From: Diploptera punctata | Taxonomy: Eukaryota; Arthropoda; Insecta; Blattodea; Blaberidae | NCBI GenBank assembly: GCA_030220185.1 | Contig: JASPKZ010001230.1 | Span: forward strand, 1,309,001-1,373,000 | Length of the DNA stretch: 64,000 bases | Reading direction: 5' to 3' | Shown: positions 34,016-44,735 of the stretch, in pieces | Position numbering within the stretch: position 1 is the stretch's first letter | Layout of the letters: every line of letters begins with the position of its first letter | Notes under the pieces: model-generated | Told to the model about the DNA's origin: nothing | What the model saw: the letters and a program-made list of their open reading frames with translations, nothing else | Databases searched by the model: none | Program-made: the position numbers and the translations under genes

Positions 34016-35040
34016 TCCACCGCTGTGGTCTCGGGGTAGTGTGCTGCCTTGTCACGCAGCGGGCCCGGGTTCGATCCCCGGTCGGGACAGATTTTCTGGG
34101 TGAGGTTTTTATCGGGGTTTTTCCTCACCTATAAGACAAATGTCAGATAAACTTTAAGGCCCAAACGGTCCCTGTTATGTATACATAGTCTTTTATATAG
34201 ATTTTTAACTGTTTTATAGATTTTTTTAATTATTCAAGCAAAGTCTTTTGAAATAGAGTTTAGACATGCAAAGTCTGTTGAAATAGAGTTTAGACATGAT
34301 ATAGTTCAGAGCAAAGTTTCGCTTAGCTAACTGTAAACATCCCTACATTTAGTTTATTGGAATGTCAGTGAGTACAGTTAGGGTAACTAGAGGTCAAATT
34401 GAGTATATAATACTTGAGAAGTGAGGGTCTCGTGTCTTTTTTGTGTAAACTGCTGAAGGGTAAGTCACCGACCATTTTTTCTTAATATGTATTCTGGAAT
34501 TTAGGATGTGAATCAAGTACAATTAACTATTTTGATATTAAATTTTCAAAAAGGGATATAACATTTTTAAACATGTAGATTAGAGTAGATTTATAACTTC
34601 CATAACTCCCACTCTCTCAAACCCCAGAAAGTACTGTAGTTTTTAATATAGGCTTAGATTAGTTATTTAGGGCTAGAATACTTAGGGATTCTAATTATTT
34701 ATACTTTAGTAATAAAATAGTTTAAAATAAGACTCCATTTGTTTATTCCAAAACATACATAACTGTACATCCTCATACTAACGCTCGGCTAGATAAACGC
34801 TACCAGATTTTCCAAGTCCCGAAGGTCCTTTAAGCCTAAGAAATCCAGCTGGGTTTATAATAGTCCCCAAAATCACATGGCCATCATCATCATCCTTATC
34901 ATCATCATCATGCTTCACCAGTGTGGAAAGCAACGAGAAGCTACCACACCTACAATTTCCTAGCAAAGCTGCAAGCATAGCATGAAAATGCTGTGACTGC
35001 AGTGAAGGACCTGCCTTCGGGCAGAATTACTGTGGATGGA
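34016..35040 (+). mobile_element. SINE-A split by a solo LTR (unit 1)
   Basis: Head and body at 34016-34172 (TCCACCGCTGTGGTCTCGGG, GGTTCGATCCC, CAAATGTCAGATAAACTTTA) resume at 34868-35040 (CACATGGCCATCATC through GGGCAGAATTACTGTGGATG). The interruption has a 5-base duplication GTCCC. Confidence 0.93.
34173..34862. mobile_element. Solo LTR (690 bp)
   Basis: It starts TGTTAT and ends ATAATA (expected ATAACA, one change), flanked by GTCCC at 34168-34172 and 34863-34867. Inside are a TATA-like GTATATAATACTTG near 34403 and an AATAAAA near 34711. TG start, 5-bp duplication and size all fit an LTR-retrotransposon LTR left after LTR-LTR recombination. It is absent from unit 2, so it is younger than the duplication. 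Confidence 0.82.
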
Positions 35041-35224
35041 TGATGATATGACTTTTATGAAGTAAAAAATAAAGTTATTTTTGAAAAAAATACAAAGCTA
35101 TATTTTATAATATGCTTATTTTTTATTTAGAACTGAAATTTCGGCCATTAAAATAAAACTTAGAATAATCATTTGTTTTATGGTTTGAACTTGCGATAAT
35201 TATACATTTCGTTTCTAATTCTTT

Positions 35225-35700
35225 CTCCTCCTCGAAGCAACCCTTCTAACCACCTTTCTTCTTATGGAGCAAGTAGTTCCCCTCTTAGCACAAGTTGGTC
35301 TCCTGGATTTTGTTCGAGTCCTTCTTACAATGAGCCTTCTCCTTGTTATACATCTTCTCCTAACCACTTTCCTCCTGCGACTGCATGTTGTTTTTCTACG
35401 TGGCTTAGGTTTCTCTTTCTACTATGGGTAGATTGTCTTCTTTTCCTTGTAGCAATTCTAAACCCGAATGTTTCACCAACCTTAACTACATGATATGTAA
35501 ACCAGTATTTTTAGCATGTTTTTCAACCAGTCCAGCTTCTTCAGCTTTTTTTTTTTAAGTTTAAAAATGGATTTGTGAGGAGTAGAGATTTCCGGCTTTG
35601 ACTTGACATATTGAACAGTATTCTTCAGAGTAGATCTATTTCGTTCTTTCAAAAGTAATTGTTTAAATAACGACGCACTTTAAATCCATTTTGACCGAAA
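35225..35700 (-). pseudogene. Basic-protein pseudogene, copy 2
   Basis: Same order as copy 1 but without the terminal Arg/Ser repeat block, which lies in the ~260-bp deletion. The homopolymer coding KKK has an extra base, adding a frameshift. Nearly identical to copy 1 over the shared part. Confidence 0.5.
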
Positions 35701-35879
35701 AGTTAAGGTTACGGAATGCTAAAACTTGCTCAATAAATGTATTGCTTCTTGCCTAAACGTTTTCTGGTCATATATATTTTATAAATGTTTTGTACCTAGG
35801 CAACGACAACAATTTGTTTTTAATAAAAAATTAATAATGCTAAACACTCGTTTCTAGGTTTCCAGATTTTCAATTCTAG

Positions 35880-36215
35880 TCCACCGCTGTGGTCTCGGGG
35901 TAGTGTGCTGCCTTGTTACGCAGTGGGCCCGGGTTCGATCCCCGGTCGGGACAGATTTTCTGGGCGAGGTTTTTATCGGGGTTTTTCCTCACCTGTAAGA
36001 CAAATGTCAGGTAAACTTTAAGGCCCAAACGGTCTCCGAAATCATATGGCCATCATCATCATCCTTATCATTATCATCATCATCATGCTTCACCAGTGTG
36101 GAAAGCAACGGGGAGCTACCACACCTACAATTCCCTAGTAAAGCTGCAAGTATAGCATGAAAATGCTGTGACTGCAGTGAAGGACCTGCTTTCGGGCAGA
36201 ATTACTGTGGATGGA
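35880..36215 (+). mobile_element. SINE-A (unit 2)
   Basis: Uninterrupted orthologue of the SINE in unit 1, in the same position relative to GGTTTCCAGATTTTCAATTC. It includes a (CAT)n stretch at 36050-36085 and the end GGGCAGAATTACTGTGGATG. Confidence 0.93.
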
Positions 36216-36403
36216 TGTTGATATGACTTTTATGAAGTAAAAAATACAGTTATTTTTGAAAAAAATACAAAGCTATATTTTAAAATATGCTTATTTTTAT
36301 TTAGAACTGAAATTTCGGCCGATAAAATAAAACTTAGAATAATCACTTGTTTTATGTTTTGAACATGCGATAATTATACATTTCGTTTCTTATTCATTCT
36401 CCT

Positions 36404-36850
36404 CCTCGAAGCAACCCTTCTAACCACCTTTCTTCTTATGGAGCAAGTAGTTCCCCTCTTATCACAAGCTGGTCTCCTGGATTTTGTTCGAGTCCTTCTT
36501 ACAATGAGCCTTCTCCTTGTTATACATCTTCTCCTAACCACTTTCCTCCTGCGACTGCATGTTGTTTTTCTACGTGGCTTAGTTTTCTCCTTCTACTATG
36601 GGTAGATTGTCTTCTTTTCCTTGCAGCAATTCCAAACGCGAATGTTTCACCAACTTTAACTACATGAGATGTAAACCGGCATTTTTAGCATGTTTTTCAA
36701 CCAGTCCAGCTTTTTTACTTTAAAAATGGATTTGTGAGGAGTAGTAGAGATTTCTGGCTTTGACTTACATATTGAACAATGTTCTTCAGAGTAGATCCAT
36801 TTCATTCTTTCAAAACTAATTGCTTCAATAACGACACACTTCAAATCCAT
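36404..36850 (-). pseudogene. Basic-protein pseudogene, copy 3
   Basis: More diverged. From 36850 it reads MDLKCVVIEAISFERMKWIY, then KSKPEISTTPHKSIFKVKK. Nine to twelve bases of the KKAEEAG codons are missing and the frame shifts afterwards. It keeps an upstream in-frame Met that the other copies break with a stop, so the true start of the family may be this Met. Confidence 0.45.
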
Positions 36851-37076
36851 TTTGATCGAAAAGTTAAGGTTACGGAATGCTAAAACTTGCTCAATAAATT
36901 TATTACTTCTTGCCTAAACGTTTTCTGGTCATATATATTTTATAAATTTTTTGTTCCTAGGCAAAGACAACAATTTATTTTTAATAAAAAATTAATAATG
37001 CTAACACTCGTTTCTAGGTTTCCAGATTTTCAATGTTCTGTGAAGTTCCTACATTATTTATGTGAATGTGTGTAAA

Positions 37077-37077
<1 letters not shown>

Positions 37078-37105
<28 letters not shown>
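37078..37105. repeat. (TA)n microsatellite
   Basis: Short TA run just past the triplicated segment. Confidence 0.85.
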
Positions 37106-37108
<3 letters not shown>

Positions 37109-38186
37109 GTACATACATTATGAAATATAACACAATTATGAATATCAGCATTTTTGTTTCAATGAGTACCCAATATGCCACTTCGGAAAAAAAATCTTTT
37201 GTTTAATTAAGTTTTTGAAATACGTCAAAAGAATCTACCAAAGAACATAATTATTACAAATTGTATAGGAAAACAACGAACCATTGAAGAAAAAAAAAAT
37301 CGCGAAGAAGTATCAGAATTTCAAAAGGTTTTAATTCAAATGAAAAAGGTCAAACTGGTTGTTTTTAACAACGGAACACTTCGTATTAAAAGGAATAAAA
37401 GTTATTCAAAAGTTCAGAAGGAAGTAGGCAAGGATTTATGAACAAAAACAATCTTCCAAGTTTAGAAGATGTAGACCAAAGGAAAATTACATATGTGCTG
37501 TGATATGAAAATGGCACTAGTCAGAAACGAATGTATAGGAAATGCGTAATGATAAGTTATAGATTCTATTCTTTCTTGCTTCTCAAATCTTCGAATTCAT
37601 TTTAAAAATACTGTGTTTATATAGGCACCACACTTGGTATGATGAAAATAACCAACTGCCTTTTTTCCAAAGTTTTATTTTATTTTGTTTTTTTCCAGTT
37701 CATCGCATGTTTTCAGCGGTGCAATGAAAAGCATAACACAGTAACAACTTACAGAGAGACGATGGGGTACACATAGATTTCGCATAGTGATGTATAAAAT
37801 TGTTAATATACTTTAGCATACATTTGGTAAAGTGAAGTAGAAAATAAGTGTTTTGTAGCAGTAATTGAAATCACGCAAACAAGTAAATTTCCTTTTAACT
37901 AATACTTTATGGTCTTGATTAGGAAATAAATTTTAAAATGTCGTTTATTTATTTTATAACTTCAACTATTAAACGGTTAAATATAAAATTATTACAAATG
38001 TGCAACGTCTGAATATTACCGAATATTATATATAAAGCGTCACTGCTATAAAGTAAAAATATTCTCTTTAATTTTCTTACTTGTTATAGTCAGCTACTAG
38101 ATGGCAGTGAAGACCGAGTTCTCGCGACATCTAGTAATAATGGAGAATATAATACATGTATAAGAAAAATAAGTGTTTGAATTGGA
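37106..38186. other. Unassigned AT-rich spacer
   Basis: No gene or family recognised. Confidence 0.4.
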
Positions 38187-38187
38187 T

Positions 38188-38260
38188 TCGTCTGGTGGTA
38201 TAATGGATAACACGCTGAGGTACAGACTCAGAGTTCCGGGTTCGAATCCCGTCCAGACAT
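38188..38260 (+). tRNA. tRNA-like sequence (probable pseudogene)
   Basis: GTCTGGTGGTATAATGGATA opens it and GGGTTCGAATCCCG gives a good T arm. GTCTGG pairs with CCAGAC as an acceptor, and CTGAG/CTCAG close a 7-base loop GTACAGA (anticodon position ACA, unusual). The end pair of the acceptor and the outer T-stem pair mismatch, so I doubt it is functional. It may be a SINE head, since a (TA)n tract follows at 38278. Confidence 0.45.
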
Positions 38261-38276
38261 TAATTTTTTTATCATA

Positions 38277-38277
<1 letters not shown>

Positions 38278-38331
<54 letters not shown>
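38278..38331. repeat. (TA)n microsatellite
   Basis: About 26 TA units between the tRNA-like sequence and a LINE relic. Confidence 0.95.
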
Positions 38332-38332
<1 letters not shown>

Positions 38333-38334
<2 letters not shown>

Positions 38335-38600
38335 CTTACTATTATGCAATACGGGGACTATTGTCCCAACTTTTTAAAAAAAAAGTTCAACTGAAAACAT
38401 ATACAACTGTTATTCTCCGAGTTATATTATATGGATGCGAAACATGAGACTCTTAATTTAAAGGAGGAGACGAGATTAGGAGTATTTGAGAATAAAATTA
38501 TTTGGAAAATTTTTGGACCAAAGAGAAGTGAACAGACAGGTGAATGGAGAAGACTACTTAACAGTGAGCTATGTGATCATTATAGGAAACATATATAAAC
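38333..38600 (+). mobile_element. LINE-alpha fragment
   Basis: TATTATGCAATACGGGGACT, LYGCET-like sequence, VFENKIIWKIFGPKRSEQTG and EWRRLLNSEL correspond to the mid-part of the module at 22.9-23.2 kb. It ends abruptly at 38600. Confidence 0.75.
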
Positions 38601-39544
38601 TTAACACAACAGCAACTAATGCGTGTGAATCAAATACCTGGCCGGCGCGAGACTTACTGCTCGCAGCGGGGCCACAGGTTGAGTGAGACGCATTGTAGAA
38701 ATTACTGTATCATCAATACTCAACCCGCCCCCAACAAACTTACAGGTACTTTTTTTTTAAATGATAACTTATGTAAAAAAAAATAAAACTCTTCAAATCA
38801 GTTTTGGACTCAATACCCCCAAATTTAGAGCCCCACAATATTTATTTTTAAAATATTAATATCATTTTGTGCAAAAAAAATCCATCAAAACAAAAATAAA
38901 AATCTTATTTGTCAAAATTCCATTTCTGGACTTGATAGATTAAATTTTAAATGGAATACAATTTTTGGTCCTTCAAAAAAAAAAAAAAAACTTTGAAACT
39001 GAATTAGGCTATATATCTTGAATCCTTGTGTACCCTAAATGTGACGTCAACAGTGTTGTAATTTTACTCCTTTCTGTCATACCAATGAACTCGAGATAAA
39101 ACATTTAGAAATTTCGTATAAACATGCGTGGCATTGATGTATTTATAACCGTACATTCTGAAACACTTTAAAAACTAGTATCAACAAATTGCTCTTGTAT
39201 TTAAATCTCTACATGAAACATAGGCTGTACTGAACAGTACCACAGGAATAGTAAAGTACACTGTTATTGCACATTCCCAATCAAGTACTACCGTAACTCT
39301 GTCTTTACGGTTTCTATATCGTAGTTTAACCTACCACTTTATAGCTACCTTTACGTGTTCTACGAATCAATGGCACGACCTGTCGGGAGAGGGATTTTAA
39401 ACTTCAATTCAAATAATATTATTTTACCCACACAAGGTCATGGAGGGGCTTCCCGAATGAGTGATCAGCTCAAACCAGTGCCTCCTCTGAGACAAGACAA
39501 CATTTAAGATGAAACACAGTATTCGCTCACACATTTATACTGAA
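38601..39544. other. Unassigned spacer
   Basis: No feature recognised. Confidence 0.4.
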
Positions 39545-39558
39545 TATGACTAACATGA

Positions 39559-39860
39559 GGGGACGCGCCGTAGCGTAGTGGTTAAGGCACTGCGCTACAA
39601 GCCAGAAGGTCAATGGTTCGAGCCCCGTGGGGGTCAGGATTTTTAAACTGACCCAAACCCTCTGGCGGCACTATGGTCCTGGGATCGACTCTGCCTCTAA
39701 CAGAAATGAGTACCAGACGCTTGTTCTGGGGGTAAAGGCGGCCGTCACGCAGGGCTGACAACCCGGCTGACATCAAGTGCCGATTGTCTAGAAAAAGTAG
39801 GAGCCCTAACCTCCTACTACCCCAAGGACCTCCTGAGGCCTGTCGTGGGATCACTTTACT
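39559..39860 (+). mobile_element. SINE-B (tRNA-derived, second family)
   Basis: Head GCGCCGTAGCGTAGTGGTTA with A-box TAGCGTAGTGG and B box GGTTCGAGCCC. The body contains ATGAGTACCAGACGCTTGTT and CAAGTGCCGATTGTCTAGAA. A perfect 14-base TSD TATGACTAACATGA (39545-39558 and 39861-39874) defines the ends. Confidence 0.93.
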
Positions 39861-40100
39861 TATGACTAACATGAAAATTATGGCAAGGTTGCAGTTTACC
39901 TCCAACTCTATTCAAAATTTATCTCGAAAGAGTACTAAGAGACTGGAGGAAAAAAATGTCAAAAAATGGCATACCAATCCAAAATACGCATAGCCTATAT
40001 ATTCACTAATCAGGTATTAATAGCACAAGATCACGATGGCATAGAATTCTAGCTTCAGGAAATAAATGACATTAAATAAACTGTAAGCTAATAACATTTA

Positions 40101-40797
40101 CACTTAGCGACAAAATAATGAGCCGCTTCAAAAAGCAGTTTCTGTAATGGCCCTCTGCGCATGCTCGAAAAGCCATAGCTGCGGTTCACGAGGTAACGAA
40201 TTGTTAAATGTTTTAAATACGCTGTATTTGGTTTTAACCGTCTTAAATAGTTAAATAACAGTGAAGGAGACATGTTTTTAGATATTTACGAGTATTCGAC
40301 AAATGCAATATTACTCAAATTGCGACATTTTAAATAAAGTTCAACTCTCATTCATAATGTAAAAGTAAACAAGGCAACTAGTATCCGGCGTTCGAGTAGC
40401 GTAGATCGTTAAAGTACTTATAACAAGACGAAATATATGTGAAAGCCAGGGTTCGAATCCTCCGATAATTTTTTTATTCATTTGTATTTTCGCAAAATAC
40501 ATCCTATAGTATTTAATTTCTGCCACATAATCTACGTCCACTCTACACTATCTTAAGTAATATTCCTCTGTAACACCATTTAGCTACCGGTATAAATTTA
40601 ATTCTGTGTGCAGTGCTACTGTTTAATATAATTCTATAAATTGATGTAATAAAATATAATATAGCTTCATATATTTATGAGTTTATTTGCTTATTACATA
40701 TTTAGTGTTGAAAAAGTTTCACCCTTCAATTAAAATATCTGGTTTATATATATGCCAAGTCCAGCATAATAATAGCTCATAGATGATTGACAATAAA

Positions 40798-40840
<43 letters not shown>

Positions 40841-40906
40841 GTAATAATAGTAATAATAATAATAGTAATAATAGTAATAATAATAGTAATAATAATAGTA
40901 ATAATA

Positions 40907-40942
<36 letters not shown>

Positions 40943-41451
40943 GTAATAATAATAATAACAATAACAATAATAATAATAATGGGATGTATCAAATAATGTA
41001 ATTACTTGGGGATCAACATTAACTCAAAATGTACCCAGGAAAAAGAAGATAAAATTTTTTAAAAAGCTTTGGGCATAGGAATATATTTTATTACACTGCA
41101 AACCTGTTTATAAATAAATAAATAATATTAATAATAAAATTAGTAATATTTCCAAATAGTTAGTAGTTTTTTCTTTAAGAATGGACATACGGAATAAAAT
41201 AGAAAGCATTTTAACAATTAAAAAAATGTACCTCACCGGGAATCGAACCTGCAACCTTTTGAATATAAATCAGTCACTAAGCACTGGGTTAAGCTTTTGC
41301 TTCCTTGCTGTGTTTACAAAGAATGCTCTTGAAAGGAAGAAGGAAAACGTATTGCAGCTCTACTGTGCAATAAGTTTACTTGTGTGAATCGCGCGTTAGA
41401 ACTTGAAATATTCTAGATCAAGAGTCGGCCCATTCTTTTTGTCGCTAAGTG
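40101..41451. mobile_element. TA-flanked TIR element containing two tRNA-like modules and a (TAA)n core
   Basis: Ends CACTTAGCGACAAAATAATG (left) and, reverse-complemented, CACTTAGCGACAAAAAGAAT (right) are TIRs. TA lies outside both (40099-40100 and 41452-41453). Inside, a plus-strand B box GGTTCGAATCC at about 40450 is followed by T7, and a minus-strand B box GGTTCGATTCC lies at about 41240-41250 followed on its strand by T7. Each has a tRNA-like segment in front, so the two converge. Between them is a (TAA/TAG)n microsatellite (40797-40980). No transposase was seen. Confidence 0.6.
40797..40980. repeat. (TAA)n with (TAG) interruptions
   Basis: About 60 trinucleotides with periodic GTAATAATAATA variants. 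Long frames here are repeat translation only. Confidence 0.95.
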
Positions 41452-41561
41452 TACATTAACTTGTCCTCACCTAAACTATCACCTGTAAACTAATCTAGTT
41501 TCAATAACGGTCGGTGATATGAGTTAATTAACAGCCTGCATATTATGTATTCATGCGAAAG

Positions 41562-42036
41562 AAATAAATAATAGTTTTAAAAAACTAAAAGAACACGCTT
41601 TGTTAGAAAACTAAAAAATGAAAAATAATTTTAATTTCCAATACGCTTGGGATAAAATCAAGTGGTCAACAAAAAAATCATCTCCAACACATATAGAATA
41701 AAATTAGAGTTATCAACAAAAAGAAAATAATTTTACCATCAAAAGCGTGGGGTGCTCTATATCAATTAATATATTTGATAATAAACAGATATTGGTAAAA
41801 GTAAGCTCTCTAAGAAGAAAATGTAAAAATCATAAAAAGCACCTCACGCTTTTGATGGTAAAATTATTTTCTTTTTGTTGATGACTCTAATTTTATTCTA
41901 TATGTGTTGGAGATGATTTTTTTGTTGACCACTTTATTTTATCCCAAGCGTATTGGAAATTAAAATTATTTTTCATTTTTTAGTTTTCTAACAAAGCGTG
42001 TTCTTTTAGTTTTTTAAAACTATTATTTATTTTTTA
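41562..42036. repeat. Long foldback (~195-bp arms, ~85-bp loop)
   Basis: The arm 41562-41757 (AATAATAGTTTTAAAAAACT ... CATCAAAAGCGTGGGGTGCT) is almost exactly repeated inverted at 41841-42036. Only a few mismatches are visible, such as GTGGGGT against GTGAGGT. The loop (41758-41840) is AT-rich. The high arm identity implies recent formation or gene conversion. No coding. Confidence 0.85.
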
Positions 42037-42134
42037 GTTTTAATATTTTACAGAATAAGATAAAAATGTAAATATCTTTAAATTCGATACTATTGTAGTA
42101 TGAGCTAAAAGTAATACTCTTCTATAAAAAAAAT

Positions 42135-42225
42135 CCTCCCAGCCGGATTTGAACCAGCGACGTATGGATTACTGAAATTATATACCACTAAGAGTTCACT
42201 GCTCTACCAACTGAGCTCTTAGAAC
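42135..42225 (-). pseudogene. tRNA-Tyr-like pseudogene with intron
   Basis: The minus strand reads AGCTCAGTTGGTAGAGC (D arm), then a disturbed anticodon arm GTGAACTCTTAG, about 18 bases of intron-like sequence, ATCCATACGTCGCTGGTTC and AAATCCGGCTGGGAGG. The D arm, ATCCATA-GTCGCTGGTTC and ATCCGGCT match intron-containing eukaryotic tRNA-Tyr. The acceptor halves (TTCTAAG, GGGAGG) do not pair and the GTA anticodon is not legible, so it is a pseudogene or tRNA-derived repeat. Confidence 0.6.
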
Positions 42226-42267
42226 GATTGACTAAAAACTCGACAAGTCCGCAACCTATTATACCAG

Positions 42268-42755
42268 TTTTCATTTTTTTGATTTTCGGATAATTCTGGC
42301 CAGGATTTTAGAAACAAAATATGAAATTATTGTATTGTCACGGGTCCTCTACACGTATACAAAGTTTCAAGTCGATCCAATGTTTCTAAGTGGGTGAAAA
42401 TCGCGTTGAAAAATTCCGTTACATTGATACAAAAACACTTTTTTTTTATTTTCTGATGATTTTAGAAAATAAATATGAAATTATTATATTGTCACGGGTC
42501 CTCTACAAGTATACAAAGTTTCAAATCGATCCAATGTTTCTAAGTGGGTGAAAATCGCGTTGAAAGATTCGGTTACATTGATACAAAAACACCTTTCTTG
42601 ATTTTCTGATGATTGTGGCCAGGATTTTAGAAAATAAATATGAAATTATTGTATTGTCACGGGTCCTCTACAAGTATACAAAGTTTCAAGTCGATCCAAT
42701 GATTTTAAGTGGGTGAAAATCGCGTTGAAAAATTCCGTTACATAGATAGATAGAT
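42268..42755 (+). repeat. Three tandem copies of a ~160-bp unit
   Basis: ATTGTCACGGGTCCTCTACA and TAAGTGGGTGAAAATCGCGT occur three times (starting near 42333, 42489, 42652). The last copy ends in (ATAG)n at 42745-42756 then CAGGTGAAGCTAAT. The unit looks like a repeat 3' end with a tetranucleotide tail that has been tandemly multiplied. Confidence 0.8.
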
Positions 42756-42779
42756 ACAGGTGAAGCTAATATAAAGCGT

Positions 42780-43866
42780 GTAAAAGACATGTACCATTCA
42801 ACGTATTTTTATTCCGTTGTTTTATTTACGACTTAATTGAATGGCCGTTACAATCTTTTTGTTCAGAAATGAATATTCCCACATTTATGCTAATATGATA
42901 TTGATTGAAAAGTAAAGAATGAGATTTTTACTCTCTACAATAGTCATATATATACTAAAAAATGCGAATTTGTAGAATTTTGAACATTTTCGACTAAGTT
43001 ATTCTATTAAATTATGATACATAACGAAACAAGCCTTTTACTTAGGTAGAAATGAAAATTTGTATTTAAAAAAAATACAGCAAACAATCGAAAAGAAGAA
43101 CTTAGAAATTTTGTAAAAATGTTTGCGATTGGCTAGGATTATTTTAGAAAAGAAAAAAACCGAAAATGTTTGGATAATAATGTAGTATATTGCATAACTA
43201 GTACCATAATCTGATTTTTACGTCTTATACAACATTTTTCTGTTTCCCTTAAATATGAAAACAGGCAAAAAAAAAAAAAAAGAAAGAAAATAAAATGTCT
43301 ATGAATAATTTTTACTAAGTGCCATGTTCATATTTTGTTTATGGTGTTCCAAAAAATCGAAGTAATTTATTTTTAACGCATATCCTCTTAATTTATTTAT
43401 GTAATGTTAAGACAATTGTAAGTACAATTTGGCGTACTAGGCCCACGGCAACCCGTGCTGACTTGCTTCGAAACATGACAGTAACTAAGGCGAATGAAAT
43501 TTGAACAATAATGTTTTTTTATTGTAAAATAGTAAATAGTTATACGTTTTGAGCATATTGATGTTTTATTTACCAAATAAACTTTTAGTTCTAGAATCCT
43601 TCTATACTAACCCAGTAACACATTTTCGTGTCTTATGTTTAGCATGAAGTCGGCACAAGTTATCATGATCCAATCGCAATAATATTTGTAATTTGAGTTA
43701 TTAAGGCCAAACAGAAACAAATGGAGTGTATGCTTACTTAATTTTGCGAAAAAAAACCTCCTTTATGTCTTGGGGCACCCTAGTGACGACGTATAAATAA
43801 AAATATCAAATTTTATAATATCTCCCTACCTACAAACATGGTTTTCAATTTGCAAACACGTAATAT
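42780..43866. other. Unassigned spacer
   Basis: No supported feature. A frame with TIWRTRPTATRADLLRNM at 43419-43480 is suggestive of a transposase but too short to call. Confidence 0.35.
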
Positions 43867-43869
43867 ATA

Positions 43870-43989
43870 CGGGGCTTCCAATATAAAACCGGACACGCCT
43901 CACGGGGTTTCACCCGTCAGGCTGCGCTCTCTCCTCGTCCGCATTTCACTCTGCCAGCCGCAGAGTGTCCGGTTTTATACTGGAAACCC
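43870..43989. mobile_element. 120-bp TA-flanked MITE
   Basis: TIRs CGGGGCTTCCAATATAAAAC and (reverse complement) GGGTTTCCAGTATAAAACCG, both continuing to GGACAC, enclose a G+C-rich loop. TA on both sides. Too small to encode anything. Confidence 0.75.
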
Positions 43990-44019
43990 TATATTTTGAC
44001 GAGGAATACAAATTAATAA

Positions 44020-44735
44020 GGAAATTTATATGAGTATTTTAATTTATGCAGACGATCTGGTAATTATACACAAGCCAGAGGATGATTTACTAAGAGCCAT
44101 TTACACGCTAATCAATTAGGACTCTATTATAATCTCAAAGTCTCAACTTCAAAAACTAAAATTATGGTTTTTCAGGGCAAAATACCCGTCAGAATAAAAA
44201 TAGTAATCAATAATGAAATAATAAAACGGATATCACACTTTAACTATCTTGGTTCAGATATAACATATAGCTTTGATTGGGATATACATAATAAATTAAA
44301 CAGGTATTAAATGATGTGTGGCACCATAAGAAGAACTCTCCGAAAGACTCGAAGAGAAACTCAGTTCAGGTTTTATAAAAATATGGCTGTTCTTTTGTAT
44401 GGATCTGAATATTGGGTACTTACAAAAAATATATCTCACGCATTCAAGCCACTGAAATGAAATTTTTAAGATCCGTAAAAGGATGTACACGCATGGATAG
44501 ATTTACATAATGAATCAGTAAGGCATGGACTGGAGATATTTTCAATATTTGATAAACTAGAAGAGCACAAATACCGATGGAAAGAACATTTAGGCAGACA
44601 ATACAAGATAACCCAAAACGATCAACACCTACAAACCGCATGGAAAAAGATCTTTGGGACGGCTAAGGAAACTATGGACTTGAGACCGGAACAGGTCGCA
44701 TTGACCTAATCCTGGAAAGGAAGAAGAAGATATTC
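44020..44735 (+). mobile_element. LINE-beta-type relic with YADD motif
   Basis: LIYADDLVIIHKPEDDLLRA shows an intact catalytic YADD of the reverse transcriptase. The sequence continues with SKTKIMVFQGKIPVR, ISHFNYLGSDIT, IRRTLRKTRRETQFRFYKNM, LLYGSEYWVLTK, LRPEQVALT and a GAAGAAGA end. Between them the RSVKGCTRMDR and LEIFSIFDKLEEHKYRWKEH blocks are in other frames. Multiple shifts; dead. Confidence 0.82.

Larger units (their letters stand above)
32931..37050. repeat. Triplicated segment (three tandem units)
   Basis: Unit 1 starts at about 32931, unit 2 at about 35068 and unit 3 at about 36243, each opening with AATAAAGTTATTTTTG or a close variant. They share the basic-protein pseudogene, its upstream flank to GGTTTCCAGATTTTCAAT and, in units 1 and 2, a SINE-A at the same position. 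Units 2 and 3 lack about 260 bp present in unit 1 (33107-33350). Unit 1 alone has a solo LTR. Unit 3 shows the SINE-free site. Confidence 0.9.

Noticed and set aside
40719..41001. Several 60-80 codon frames of pure Leu, Ile, Asn or Ser
   Set aside because: They are translations of the (TAA)n microsatellite in different frames. The same applies at 47.3, 50.3, 55.7 and 61.1 kb.
43319..43504. 61-codon frame ending RTRPTATRADLLRNM
   Set aside because: Suggestive of a transposase helix but too short, with no TIRs or neighbouring catalytic blocks.
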